Shown here one piece after another: positions 27,494 to 36,058 of a DNA stretch of 64,000 nt. This DNA is from Novosphingobium profundi. Lineage in GTDB: Bacteria > Pseudomonadota > Alphaproteobacteria > Sphingomonadales > Sphingomonadaceae. How positions within the stretch are numbered: position 1 is the stretch's first letter; each line of letters begins with the position of its first letter. The notes under the pieces are model-generated. The model ran no database searches. It worked only from the letters and a program-made list of their open reading frames with translations, and had not been told where the DNA came from. Location: assembly GCF_018491765.1 (NCBI RefSeq), contig NZ_JABWCU010000016.1, forward strand, positions 1-64,000, written 5' to 3'. The translations under genes were made by a program, and so were the position numbers.

Positions 27494-27525
27494 GCGACCG
27501 GGAGGATCCCCCTCCCCCCGGTCGC
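27494..27525. terminator. possible hairpin terminator between convergent genes
   Basis: A 9-bp GC stem (27494-27502 with 27517-27525) lies between the hypothetical gene and the end of the GH3 gene. There is no T tract, so intrinsic termination is uncertain. The rest of the 181-nt gap shows only short GC repeats. Confidence 0.4.
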
Positions 27526-27623
27526 AGCGCGATCCGTCCGGTCGTGTTTCCCACCCCCCAGCGGGCACGTCCGGACAGACTTCTACCTGGCGCAAGTGGC
27601 CAGGTGCGGAGCGTGCGCGCCGC

Positions 27624-29978
27624 TCAGGGCGCGATCGTGAACTCACCGGCCAGGTCGGCCTTGGAACTGCCGCCGACCCAGACATCGAACGCACTGGCGT
27701 CCTCCACCCAACCGCGCGTTGCCGCGCTCCAGTAGCGCAAGTCGTCCGCCGTGAGCGTGAAGGTCACGCGCCGCGTTTCGCCCGGGGCCAGCGCCATGCG
27801 CGCGAATTTCTTGAGCTGACGTACCGGGCGCGAGGACGTTCCCGCGCGCTGGTGGATGTAGAGCTGGGCCACTTCCTCGCCCTTTCGCTTACCCGTATTC
27901 GTCAGATCGAAGCTGACATCAAGAGACGCGCCCTTGGCAATCGTGTCCTTCGACACGGCAAGGTTGGCATAGGCGAAAGTCGTGTAGCTCAGGCCATAGC
28001 CGAAGGGATACCTCGGCGTGCTGGTGGCCGTGTCCCAGTAGCGCGTGGCCGCGCCCCAGGGCGCGTGGCTGGGCATGAAATCATAGCTGTAGGGCGCCTC
28101 GCTGGCGCTGTTGATCCAGCTGTAGGGCAGCTTGCCGCCCGGCACCGCATCGCCCATCAGGAGATCGGCCACAGCCGGTCCACCCTGCGAGCCGGGGTAC
28201 CAGACGTCGAGCACCGCGGCAGGCCTGGCCCCCTTGAGATCGATCGGGCGCGCGCTCATCAGCACCAGCACGACCGGCTTGCCGGTGGCGATCACGGCCT
28301 CGAGCAGTTCCTGCTGGCGCCCGGGCAGGCCAAGGCCTTCGCGCGAGGCGGATTCGCCCGCCATGTTCTGCGCCTCACCCAACACCAGCACTGCCACATC
28401 GGACTCCGCCGCCAGGGCCACGGCCTTGTCGAACTCGCTCTTCGCGTCGAACGCGGGCAGCGGCACCGGCGGGTTCACCTTCCCGTCGAAGAACGACTTG
28501 TGGATCCGCTCGGGCACGGGCACGCCGGGGGAATAGGACAGCGCGACCTTGGTGCCGAGCTTGGCCTTGAGCCCCTCCAGAATGCTCACCCCGGTCGGCT
28601 TGGGCCCGGTAAAGACCCAGGGCCCCAGCGTATCGTGCCAGGAATCGGCGAAAGGCCCGATCAAAGCGATCGACTTCGTCTTCGCCGCATTGAGCGGAAG
28701 CAATCCGCCCTCGTTCTCGAGCAGGACGGCCGAGCGCTCGGCCGCCGTGCGCGCGACTTGCGCGTGCGCGGGATCGGCGATCTGCGCGGCATAGGCCTTG
28801 GGATCGACATAGGGATTCTCGAAAAGACCCATGCGGATCTTCGCCTCGAGCAGGCGCAGCACGGCGGTGTCGAGCGTATCCTGGCTGACCGTGTCCGCCT
28901 TCACCGCATCGACGAGCGAGAGCATCGGGCTCTTGCCCGGAAACTCCATCGAGAGATCGACGCCCGCGTTGATCGCGCGCGTGGCCGCTTCCTCAGGGCT
29001 CGCGGCAGCGCCCTGGCGCGGCAGCGAGAGCACCCCGCCCGCATCGGTGACGACGAAGCCCTTGAAGCCCCACTCCTTACGCAGAACCTCGTTCAGCAGC
29101 CAGCCGTTGGCCGCCGCCGGCACGCCGTTCAATTGCATGTAGGCGCTCATGATGTTTCCCGCGCCAGCATCGACCGCCGCCTTGAACGGGGGCAGGTAGA
29201 CGTTGTGAAGCTGGCTGTCCGACAGCTCGACCTCGTCGTAGTCGCGTCCGCCGGTCGCCGCGCCATAGCCGGCAAAGTGCTTGGGGCCCGCGATGATGTG
29301 ACCCGGCGCGCCGATGTAGCTACCCTGGAAGCCGCGCACTTGCGCCGCCGCCATCGCCGCCCCCAGCACGGGGTCCTCGCCGGCGCCTTCGACGATACGG
29401 CCCCAGCGCGGATCGCGCGTGATGTCGACCATCGGCGCGAACGTCCAGTTCACGCCCGCCGCGCGCGCTTCGGCCGCCGCCACCGCCTGCCCGGCCTCGG
29501 CCACCTTGGGGTCCCACGAGGCGGCCATCGCCAGCGGCACCGGCATGATCGTGTGGAATCCGTGGATCACGTCAAAGCCGAACAGCAGCGGGATCTTGAG
29601 CCGCGAATTCTCGACCGCAATGCGCTGGAGGCGGTTGACCTCGTTGGGATCGGTCACCAGCAGCAGCGAGCCCACCTCACCGCGCGCGATCGCCGCGTCG
29701 GCATCATAGGGCTTGGCCGAGGCATCCGACGTCGTCGCGCCGGCGTTGGTGCCGCTGTAGAAGAACTGGACGAGCTGCCCGACCTTCTCGGCCTGGGTCA
29801 TCTGGCCAAGCAGCGCGCGGGCGCGGGCCTCGACCGCCGCGTCGGAAGGGGGAGCCGGCGTGTTGCGAGCCGGGGGCGCCTTGGCCGCGAGGGCGCCCGG
29901 CGCGACGCCGCCCGCGCCTGCCGCCAGACACGTGGCCATCAGCAGAACCCGCAAGCGGGCGCGATGAGGGTTCTTCAA
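27624..29978 (-). CDS. glycoside hydrolase family 3 beta-glucosidase, exported
   Basis: BglX-type exo-acting beta-glucosidase, 784 aa. Signal peptide to about residue 31 (LLMATCLAAGAGGVAPGALA). The GH3 N-terminal barrel has LLFGFDVIHGFHT, AASWDPKVAE, GAGEDPVLG, GPKHFAGYGA and the nucleophile aspartate in FVVTDAGGV. The C-terminal sandwich domain has NTGKRKGEEVAQLYI in the fibronectin III-like end. The frame extends to a TTG at 30023, but the TTG at 29978 is chosen because AGGAG lies exactly 7 nt before it and it gives a clean signal peptide. It hydrolyses terminal beta-glucosides in the periplasm. Confidence 0.9.
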   Translation of the reverse strand: MKNPHRARLRVLLMATCLAAGAGGVAPGALAAKAPPARNTPAPPSDAAVEARARALLGQMTQAEKVGQLVQFFYSGTNAGATTSDASAKPYDADAAIARGEVGSLLLVTDPNEVNRLQRIAVENSRLKIPLLFGFDVIHGFHTIMPVPLAMAASWDPKVAEAGQAVAAAEARAAGVNWTFAPMVDITRDPRWGRIVEGAGEDPVLGAAMAAAQVRGFQGSYIGAPGHIIAGPKHFAGYGAATGGRDYDEVELSDSQLHNVYLPPFKAAVDAGAGNIMSAYMQLNGVPAAANGWLLNEVLRKEWGFKGFVVTDAGGVLSLPRQGAAASPEEAATRAINAGVDLSMEFPGKSPMLSLVDAVKADTVSQDTLDTAVLRLLEAKIRMGLFENPYVDPKAYAAQIADPAHAQVARTAAERSAVLLENEGGLLPLNAAKTKSIALIGPFADSWHDTLGPWVFTGPKPTGVSILEGLKAKLGTKVALSYSPGVPVPERIHKSFFDGKVNPPVPLPAFDAKSEFDKAVALAAESDVAVLVLGEAQNMAGESASREGLGLPGRQQELLEAVIATGKPVVLVLMSARPIDLKGARPAAVLDVWYPGSQGGPAVADLLMGDAVPGGKLPYSWINSASEAPYSYDFMPSHAPWGAATRYWDTATSTPRYPFGYGLSYTTFAYANLAVSKDTIAKGASLDVSFDLTNTGKRKGEEVAQLYIHQRAGTSSRPVRQLKKFARMALAPGETRRVTFTLTADDLRYWSAATRGWVEDASAFDVWVGGSSKADLAGEFTIAP

Positions 29979-30239
29979 TTCCGGTCTCCTGCGACATGGC
30001 CGCGTGCCCTGACGGGAACGCAAGTGGACGGGCAGGGACTATGGGAATTGCCCGGAAGGCACGCGCGCGGCCCCGGCAAAATCCATCCGCTTCCCCCCGT
30101 CCGCGAATACCGGCAAGACTAAGTCGAGCTTGGCGTGCAGGTGTATTCGAAAGGCTCGAACTATCCGCGTGGCGAAGGAACTCTGGCCAATTCGACTGCG
30201 TAAACCCATCTTTTCCGGACCGCCTGACGCCGTGTCGGC

Positions 30240-30575
30240 TCAAATGCGCTTCGCGCCAAGATGGGCGATCCAGTGTTCATGACGCTCCTTGAGAACCCGC
30301 TCACGCGAAAGGCCGAGCGCGTCCTCCTCGTCCAGTTCCTCGAGCAGCGAAAAGGCAAGGCCCGCCCCGCCCTCCTCGTTCCACGCCGCCTGCATGTCCC
30401 GATGCGGGCTGGTGCCCTGGCGCAGGACGAACAGGACCCGGTTGGCGATCGTGTCAAGATTGCTCGCCCGTCCGACCCAGGCGGCCCCGCTGCGCGCGGT
30501 CAACGCATAAATTCCCGGTCGTGGGCGCCGTTCGCGCCAGGCGGCCTGCGCGGCCTTGCGGTGCGACTTGTCCAA
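30240..30575 (-). CDS. GIY-YIG-like small protein
   Basis: A 111-aa basic protein with a degenerate GIY-YIG nuclease core: GIYALTARSGAAWVGRASNL, then an arginine on the following helix (NRVLFVLRQG). The second tripeptide is WVG instead of YIG. It starts with TTG at 30575, supported by an AGGAGGA sequence 9 nt upstream. It is divergent from the DUF2239 gene, sharing a 94-nt control region. Family members range from nucleases to proteins of unknown function, so catalysis is not assured. Confidence 0.7.
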   Translation of the reverse strand: MDKSHRKAAQAAWRERRPRPGIYALTARSGAAWVGRASNLDTIANRVLFVLRQGTSPHRDMQAAWNEEGGAGLAFSLLEELDEEDALGLSRERVLKERHEHWIAHLGAKRI

Positions 30576-30619
30576 ACTGCGTGCTCCTCCTGTTCGCGAT
30601 CCAGCGACGATTCGATTTC

Positions 30620-30663
30620 TACCCGGATATATTGACCCGCGGCGAAGATCAATTTACCCGGAT
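30620..30663. promoter_or_regulatory. paired TACCCGGAT direct repeats in a divergent promoter
   Basis: TACCCGGAT occurs at 30620-30628 and again at 30655-30663, 35 nt apart, each preceded by a short T-rich stretch (TTTC, ATTT). Together with an A/T-rich core between them, they occupy the 94 nt between the divergent GIY-YIG-like and DUF2239 genes and look like two copies of one operator. Confidence 0.5.
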
Positions 30664-30669
30664 GAAATT

Positions 30670-31224
30670 ATGACGTCATCCCCTTCTCCCGCCTGCACCG
30701 CCTTTCGCGGTCACCAGGTCATCGCGCGCGGAACGCCCGAGCGGCTCGTGCGTGAGCTGCACAAGGCACGCGAAGGCATCCTCGTCTTCGACGACACCAC
30801 GGGCCGCGTCGTCGACCTCGATTGGCGCCTGGCGCAGATCGCCGAGGAGCCGGGCGAAACCCCACCGCCACCCCGCCGGCGCGGTCGCCCGCGGCTCGGG
30901 GTCACCGCGCGCGAGGTCACCCTGCTCCCGCGCCACTGGGACTGGCTGGCCCTGCAACCGGGCGGCGCCTCGCAGGCGCTACGCCGTCTCGTCGAGGAAG
31001 CGCGCCGGGCCGATGGCGGGCGAACCGCCAGGCGCCAGGCGCAAGAGCGTTGCTACCGCGTGCTCTCGGCGCTCGGCGGCGACCTGCCCGGCTTCGAGGA
31101 AGCCTCGCGCCAGCTCTTTGCCCAGGACATGGCCGCATTCGCGCAAAGCCTTGCCGCCTGGCCGCCGGACTTGCGCGACTACATCCTCGGCCTGTCGCGC
31201 CCGGACAGCGAGCCATCTGCGTGA
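30670..31224 (+). CDS. DUF2239 family protein
   Basis: A 184-aa soluble protein matching the DUF2239 pattern: FRGHQVIARGTPERLVRELH, a short strand LVFDDTTGRVVDLDW, a Pro/Arg linker PPPPRRRGRPRLGV, then VTLLPRHWDWLALQPGGASQ and helical RRLVEEARRADGG. Function is unknown for the family; the RRRGRPRLG segment resembles a DNA-contacting arm. ATG 30670 is preferred over longer readings since the family begins near TAFRGHQVI. It is probably controlled by the repeats at 30620-30663. Confidence 0.8.
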   Translation: MTSSPSPACTAFRGHQVIARGTPERLVRELHKAREGILVFDDTTGRVVDLDWRLAQIAEEPGETPPPPRRRGRPRLGVTAREVTLLPRHWDWLALQPGGASQALRRLVEEARRADGGRTARRQAQERCYRVLSALGGDLPGFEEASRQLFAQDMAAFAQSLAAWPPDLRDYILGLSRPDSEPSA

Positions 31225-31235
31225 CAACCACGCAA

Positions 31236-31269
31236 GACCGCCCGGAATCGCGCGCGATTCCGGGCGGTC
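31236..31269. terminator. 34-nt perfect inverted repeat between DUF2239 and lysC
   Basis: Positions 31236-31252 are the exact reverse complement of 31253-31269, forming a stem of about 15 bp with a 4-nt loop. It lies between the ends of two convergent genes, 11 nt after the DUF2239 stop. No T tract follows, but the stem is strong and the position is that of a bidirectional terminator. Confidence 0.65.
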
Positions 31270-31329
31270 GAAACGGTGTACCAAAGCGGCCTCCCTTCGT
31301 TCGGGAAATCCGCGAAGGGCGAAGGCCGA

Positions 31330-32589
31330 TCAGCTCTTGGCGTCAAGCCCGTAGGCGGTGTGCAGCACGCGCACGGCCAGTTCGGTCTCGTCGGCGTCGA
31401 TCAGCACCGAGACCTTGATCTCGCTGGTCGAGATCGCCTGGATGTTGATGCCGCGATCGGCCAGCGTCTTGAACATCGTCGAGGCGACGCCCGCGTGGCT
31501 GCGCATGCCCACGCCCACGACCGAGATCTTGGAGACCTTGTCGTTCGAGATCAGGCGGTAGAAGCCGATCTGCTCCTTGCGCTCTTCGAGCATGGCGATC
31601 GTGCGCGCCAGATCGGCCGTCGGCGCGGTGAAGGTGACGTCGGTCTCGCCCTTGTCCTTCGCCACGTTCTGGATGATCATGTCGACGTTGATGTTCGCCT
31701 CGGCCAGCGGGGTGAAGATCGAAGCCACCGCGCCCGGACGGTCGGGCACGCGGGTAAGGGTAACCTTCGCCTCGTTCTTGTCGGCGGCGATACCGGTGAT
31801 CAGCTGGCGTTCCATGTCGCTTTCTTCCAATTCTTCATCGCTGACAATCATCGTGCCGGGCAGGTCGTCGGCCGGCGGGGCGTTCTCGTCGATGAACGAG
31901 GAGAGCACCTGCACGCGCACGTTTTCCTTCATGGCGAGCGAGACCGAGCGGGTCTGCAGCACCTTCGAGCCGACCGAGGCCAGCTCGAGCATTTCCTCGT
32001 AGGTGACGAGCGGCAGCTTCTGCGCCTTGGCGACGATGCGCGGGTCGGTGGTGTAGACGCCGTCGACGTCGGTGTAGATGTCGCAGCGATCGGCCTTGAT
32101 CGCTGCGGCCACCGCCACCGCCGAAGTGTCCGAGCCGCCCCGGCCCAGCGTCGTCACCCGGCCTTCGGGCGAAACGCCCTGGAAGCCCGGGAACACCGCG
32201 ATCTCACCCCTGCCCATCGAGGCCAGCACGGCATCGGCGTCGATGTCCTCGATGCGGGCCTTGGCGTGGGCGCTGTCGGTCTTGATCGGCGCCTGCCAGC
32301 CCTGCCACGAACGCGCCTTGCAGCCCATCGCCTGGAGGGTGAGCGCAAGAAGGCCCGAGGTCACCTGCTCGCCCGCCGAGACGACCACGTCGTATTCGGC
32401 CGGATCGTAGAGCGCGTTCGCCTCGCGGCAGAAATTGACCAGGCGGTCGGTCTCGCCCGCCATCGCGGAAACCACCACGGCCACTTCGTGCCCGGCTTCC
32501 TGCTGGCGTTTGACAATACCCGCCACGCGCCGGATTCGCTCGGTCCCGGCCATGGAGGTGCCGCCGAATTTCATCACGATACGGGCCAA
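31330..32589 (-). CDS. lysC: aspartate kinase
   Basis: Phosphorylates aspartate, the first step to lysine, threonine, methionine and diaminopimelate. 419 aa: kinase domain with MKFGGTSMAGTERI, VVVSAMAGETD, GRGGSDTSAVAVAAA and TDVDGVYTTDPRI, then two ACT domains (from about 270 and 350) that typically bind lysine/threonine for feedback. The kinase body lies at 1-250. Divergent from ubiG across 103 nt; no lysine riboswitch is evident there. Confidence 0.95.
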   Translation of the reverse strand: MARIVMKFGGTSMAGTERIRRVAGIVKRQQEAGHEVAVVVSAMAGETDRLVNFCREANALYDPAEYDVVVSAGEQVTSGLLALTLQAMGCKARSWQGWQAPIKTDSAHAKARIEDIDADAVLASMGRGEIAVFPGFQGVSPEGRVTTLGRGGSDTSAVAVAAAIKADRCDIYTDVDGVYTTDPRIVAKAQKLPLVTYEEMLELASVGSKVLQTRSVSLAMKENVRVQVLSSFIDENAPPADDLPGTMIVSDEELEESDMERQLITGIAADKNEAKVTLTRVPDRPGAVASIFTPLAEANINVDMIIQNVAKDKGETDVTFTAPTADLARTIAMLEERKEQIGFYRLISNDKVSKISVVGVGMRSHAGVASTMFKTLADRGINIQAISTSEIKVSVLIDADETELAVRVLHTAYGLDAKS

Positions 32590-32692
32590 GGTGCCAGTGC
32601 TCCCGTCAAATAAGGTATCGCGTGCGGCTGTGTGAAAATTTCAATCCACGCGCGATATGGATAAGGTTCGGGCGCGCTGTTAGGGGGGAGTC

Positions 32693-33490
32693 ATGAACAA
32701 TGCAACTCCCACTGCGACTCCCGACGCGATTCCTGCCGCCGCCCAAAGCGCCGCTCCGGCAGCCGCGCCCGCCACGATCCGGCCCGAAGAGGCCGCGCAC
32801 TTCGGCACGCTGGCGGCCGAGTGGTGGGATCCCAAGGGCTCCTCGGCGATGCTGCACAAGCTCAACCCGGTGCGCCTCGGCTTCATCCGCCAGGCCATCG
32901 ACGCGCACTTCCACACCGAGACCCGGACGCTGAAGCCGCTGGCGGGGCGGCGCGCGCTCGATGCCGGGTGCGGCGCGGGACTGCTGTGCGAACCGCTCGC
33001 CCGCCTCGGCGCCGAGGTCACCGGCGTGGACGCCGCGCCCGAGAACATCGCCGCCGCGCGCGCGCATGCCGAAGCCTCGGGCCTTGCCATCGACTACCGC
33101 TGCGGCGAGTTGGGGAGCCTGGGCCTTGCCGGGTTCGACCTCGTCTGCTCGCTCGAGGTGATCGAGCACGTTGCCGACAAGGGCGCCTTCCTCCAAAGTC
33201 TCGCCGGCTGCCTCGCGCCCGACGGGCTGATGATCCTTTCCTGCCCGAATCGCACCACGCGCTCGCGCCTTCTGCTGGTCGAGGCCGCCGAGCGCCTCGG
33301 CAAGGTCCCGCGCGGCACACACGACTGGGCCTCGTTCCCCACGCCCGAAGAGCTGGCCGAGCTCGCCGCCGGAGCCGGCCTCGAACTGGGCGAGCCGACC
33401 GGGATTTCCTGGTCGCCCACCAAGGGCCTTCACCTGTCCGAAGACCTTGCGCTCAACTTCATCGTGACCGCGCGCCACGCCCGCACCTGA
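32693..33490 (+). CDS. ubiG: 3-demethylubiquinone/polyprenyl dihydroxybenzoate O-methyltransferase UbiG
   Basis: SAM-dependent methyltransferase of 265 aa that performs both O-methylations of ubiquinone synthesis. An Ala/Pro-rich N-terminal 28 residues precede the family start EEAAHFGTLAAEWWDPKG. Motif I is ALDAGCGAGLLCEPLARLG with VTGVDAA, and the later VCSLEVIEHV and GISWSPTKGLHLSEDLALNF are UbiG-specific. GGGGGAG lies just before the ATG at 32693. ubiB and ubiE are elsewhere in the window, so the pathway is dispersed. Confidence 0.94.
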   Translation: MNNATPTATPDAIPAAAQSAAPAAAPATIRPEEAAHFGTLAAEWWDPKGSSAMLHKLNPVRLGFIRQAIDAHFHTETRTLKPLAGRRALDAGCGAGLLCEPLARLGAEVTGVDAAPENIAAARAHAEASGLAIDYRCGELGSLGLAGFDLVCSLEVIEHVADKGAFLQSLAGCLAPDGLMILSCPNRTTRSRLLLVEAAERLGKVPRGTHDWASFPTPEELAELAAGAGLELGEPTGISWSPTKGLHLSEDLALNFIVTARHART

Positions 33491-33516
33491 CGAGAGCGTT
33501 CCGGAACAGCCTAAAA

Positions 33517-34725
33517 ATGTCCCTGCCTCCGATCGACATCGGCCTCGCCCTCGCGGGGCTGGCCTGCGGCGCCCTGCTCGTCTGGCCGCGCCTGGTCCGC
33601 GCGCGCCTGTGGCGCGCCAGTATCACTCCGCTGGCCTCGATCATCGGCAGCGGCTTCCTGATCCTGGGGCCGATCCTTACCGACAGTTTCGGCACCTGGG
33701 GCATTGCCGCGATGGCGCTGCTGTGCCTCGCTGGCTACCTGTTCGGCGCGGCGATCCGTTACAATATCGCGCAGATCGAGGACGGCCACCACGAGAGCCC
33801 CCTCTCCCGCCACCTCGAGCGCATCGCGAGCTGGGCCCTGGCCTTCGCCTACGTCATTTCGGTCGCCTACTACCTCAACTTGTTCGGGGCCTTCGCCGCG
33901 CGCATATTCGGCGCGCCTTCCGGCGAACTGGCGCGGCTGATCACGAGCGGGGCCTATGGCCTCATCCTTGTCGCCGGGCTGACCAAGGGATTCGCGCTGC
34001 TCGAGCGGATGGAGCAGCTGACCGTCTCGATCAAGCTGGTCATCATCGCCGCGCTGATCGGCGCGCTCACCGTCCACGCCGGGATCGAATGGGACCATGG
34101 CACGCTGGCGCAAAGTGGCACGAAGCTGGGCCCGCTCGCCGCGCTGCAACTGATGTTCGGCCTCGTCATCACGGTGCAGGGCTTCGAGACCTCGCGCTAT
34201 CTCGGCGCGCATTACTCCGCACCCGAACGCCAGACCTCGATGAAGCTGGCGCAAGGGATCGCGAGCGGCATCTACCTCGTCTACGTCGTCCTGCTCGCGA
34301 CGAGCTTTGCGAGCGGCAGCTTCACGCTCACCGAAACCGCGATCATCGACATCATGCGCACCGTCTCGGCGGTGCTCGGCCCGCTCCTGATCGTCGCGGC
34401 GCTCAGCGCCCAGTTCAGCGCGGCGGTCGCCGACACCAACGGAGCCGGCGGCCTCGTTGCCGAACTGACCCACGCGCGCTTCGGCATGAAGCCGACCTAC
34501 CTCCTGCTGATCGGCGCGGGGCTGGCGCTGACCTGGCTTGCCGACGTGTTCCAGATCGTCAGCTACGCCAGCCGCGCCTTCGCCTTCTATTACGCGATCC
34601 AGAGCGCGCTCGCCGCGATCCGCGCACGCTCGGCCGGCGCAAGCCGCCTGCGCATCGCGGGATACGCGGCGCTCGGCCTGCTCGGCCTTGCCGCCGCGCT
34701 CTTCGGGACCTCGGTCGAAAGCTAG
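33517..34725 (+). CDS. APC-superfamily-like membrane permease, substrate unknown
   Basis: Polytopic membrane protein of 402 aa with about eleven hydrophobic helices. The broken first core helix SIIGSGFLILGPIL and the unwound GLVITVQGFETSRYLG segment resemble amino acid/cation transporters of the LeuT-fold APC group, but I cannot place it in a named family. The ATG at 33517 lies 27 nt after ubiG; the upstream open frame belongs to ubiG shadow. It overlaps the convergent pnuC by 4 nt. Confidence 0.6.
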   Translation: MSLPPIDIGLALAGLACGALLVWPRLVRARLWRASITPLASIIGSGFLILGPILTDSFGTWGIAAMALLCLAGYLFGAAIRYNIAQIEDGHHESPLSRHLERIASWALAFAYVISVAYYLNLFGAFAARIFGAPSGELARLITSGAYGLILVAGLTKGFALLERMEQLTVSIKLVIIAALIGALTVHAGIEWDHGTLAQSGTKLGPLAALQLMFGLVITVQGFETSRYLGAHYSAPERQTSMKLAQGIASGIYLVYVVLLATSFASGSFTLTETAIIDIMRTVSAVLGPLLIVAALSAQFSAAVADTNGAGGLVAELTHARFGMKPTYLLLIGAGLALTWLADVFQIVSYASRAFAFYYAIQSALAAIRARSAGASRLRIAGYAALGLLGLAAALFGTSVES

Positions 34726-35318
34726 GCCGCAACCGTGTCCTTGCGCGCGGCACGAACCCATTCGACGAGCCCCAGCACCGAAAGTACGAGCATCAGCGCG
34801 TAGATCACGGCCGTGGGGTAGAGCCCGCGGTTGAGGTAGAGGCCCACCGCGACCACGTCGACGAGAATCCACACCACCCAGTTCTCGACCCGCCGAAACG
34901 CCAACAGGATCTGCGCGGTCACGCTTGCCCCGGTGACGGCGGCATCGGCGAAGGGCAGCGCGGCATCGGTAAAGCGGTTGAGCACCAGGCCCAGGTTCAG
35001 CGCCACCGCCAGCGTCGCCACCGCCCAGACCGTGCGGCTCCAGCCATCAAGCCAGCGCACCGGCACCTGACCATGTTCGTGCTCGCGGGTCAAAGTGCGC
35101 TGCCACAGCCACCAGCCCCAGGCCTGCGCCGCGAAGAAGAACACCTGCAGGCCCGCCTCGGCGTAAAGCTTCTGGCTCCAGAACACGAAGACGTAGCAGG
35201 CCACCATGGCCATGCCGAACGGGTAGTTCCACACCGATCGGCGCACCAGCAGCCCTACGTTGAGAACGCCGAAACCGGCCGCCACCCACTCCAGGATGGC
35301 CGCAAGCTGCGGGCTCAT
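34722..35318 (-). CDS. pnuC: PnuC-like nicotinamide riboside/vitamin transporter
   Basis: Small membrane protein of 198 aa with about seven helices. The PnuC pattern is visible: SVWNYPFGMAMVACYVFVFW with the YAEAGLQVFFF tract, AWGWWLW and RRVENWVVWILVDVVAVGLY. PnuC carriers move nicotinamide riboside (or related vitamins) by facilitated diffusion, pulled by intracellular phosphorylation. The ATG at 35318 overlaps the upstream gene's stop (ATGA). No kinase gene (nadR) is next to it. Confidence 0.88.
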   Translation of the reverse strand: MSPQLAAILEWVAAGFGVLNVGLLVRRSVWNYPFGMAMVACYVFVFWSQKLYAEAGLQVFFFAAQAWGWWLWQRTLTREHEHGQVPVRWLDGWSRTVWAVATLAVALNLGLVLNRFTDAALPFADAAVTGASVTAQILLAFRRVENWVVWILVDVVAVGLYLNRGLYPTAVIYALMLVLSVLGLVEWVRAARKDTVAA

Positions 35319-35662
35319 CCCAGGACGGCTTCCCACTGCATCTGGTTGAACCCGACGAGCAGGCCCTTGGGATGCTCGACCACCGGGCGCTTGATGGTGC
35401 TGGTGTACTGGGTCATCAGCGCCACCGCCTTGGCATCGTCGATGTCCGCCTTCTCCGCGTCCGAGAGCTTGCGGAAGGTGGTGCCGGCCTTGTTGAGCAC
35501 CGCACCCACGCCCGCCTTTGCCACCCAGTCGGCAAGCTTTTGCGGATCGGCGCCTTCCTTCTTGTAGTCATGGAAGGTGTAGTCGATGCCGCGTGCCTCG
35601 AGCCACTTTCGCGCCTTCTTCACCGTGTCGCAGTTCGGGATACCGTAGACGTCGAGGCTCAC
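35315..35662 (-). CDS. ArsC/Spx-family protein, YffB-like
   Basis: Thioredoxin-fold protein of 115 aa. The single active-site cysteine is in YGIPNCDTVKKARKWLE, followed by the family arginine region (KRPVVEHPKGLLVGF). The CDTV motif and FRKLSD match YffB rather than true arsenate reductase, which would need further cysteines. Starts with GTG at 35662, overlapping the preceding stop (GTGA) with AAGGAG 8 nt upstream. Biochemical role is not established for this subfamily. Confidence 0.85.
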   Translation of the reverse strand: MSLDVYGIPNCDTVKKARKWLEARGIDYTFHDYKKEGADPQKLADWVAKAGVGAVLNKAGTTFRKLSDAEKADIDDAKAVALMTQYTSTIKRPVVEHPKGLLVGFNQMQWEAVLG

Positions 35663-35988
35663 GAGAGGGGCTCCTTCCATTCGAATTCGTGGATGCGCGG
35701 GGCGTCGCACGCAAACAGGGTGTAACTGGCGTAGTAGCGCGCACGGCCCTCGCCCTGGACCAGGGCATGTTCGGCCTGGCGACCCCAGGCGCGCGCACTT
35801 GCCTCGTCGGCCCATTCGGACAGGGCAACGACCTCGCCATCCTCGCTGGTATAGCTCTTGAAGGCAAGGAAACCGGGTTGGCGGCGCGCGAGCGCGTCCA
35901 TCGCCTCGGCATCGCGGGCATAGGCGCGCGCATCGATGTCGGCGCGCTTGCGGTTGCGGAAGACGACAAGAAACATCGTCCCGGCCAT
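35659..35988 (-). CDS. antibiotic biosynthesis monooxygenase (ABM) domain protein
   Basis: A 109-aa ferredoxin-like ABM-domain protein: FLVVFRNRKRADI, a helix AEAMDALARRQPGFLAFKSY, VALSEWADEASARAWGRQAEH and YYASYTLFACDAP. Family members are small monooxygenases or heme-degrading enzymes; which applies is unknown. Start ATG 35988 is uncertain (35976 is an alternative; ribosome sites are weak). It heads a three-gene overlapping unit with the YffB-like and pnuC genes and is divergent from aroC over 70 nt. Confidence 0.75.
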   Translation of the reverse strand: MAGTMFLVVFRNRKRADIDARAYARDAEAMDALARRQPGFLAFKSYTSEDGEVVALSEWADEASARAWGRQAEHALVQGEGRARYYASYTLFACDAPRIHEFEWKEPLS

Positions 35989-36058
35989 GGCCCGCGCACC
36001 AATCGTGTGCAAGCGCTAATACTGGACAAACGATGCATTGCGCGACAAAGCGCGTGCC

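Noticed and set aside
32590..32692. Lysine riboswitch or attenuator before lysC
   Set aside because: Only 103 nt separate the divergent lysC and ubiG genes and no structured leader is visible.
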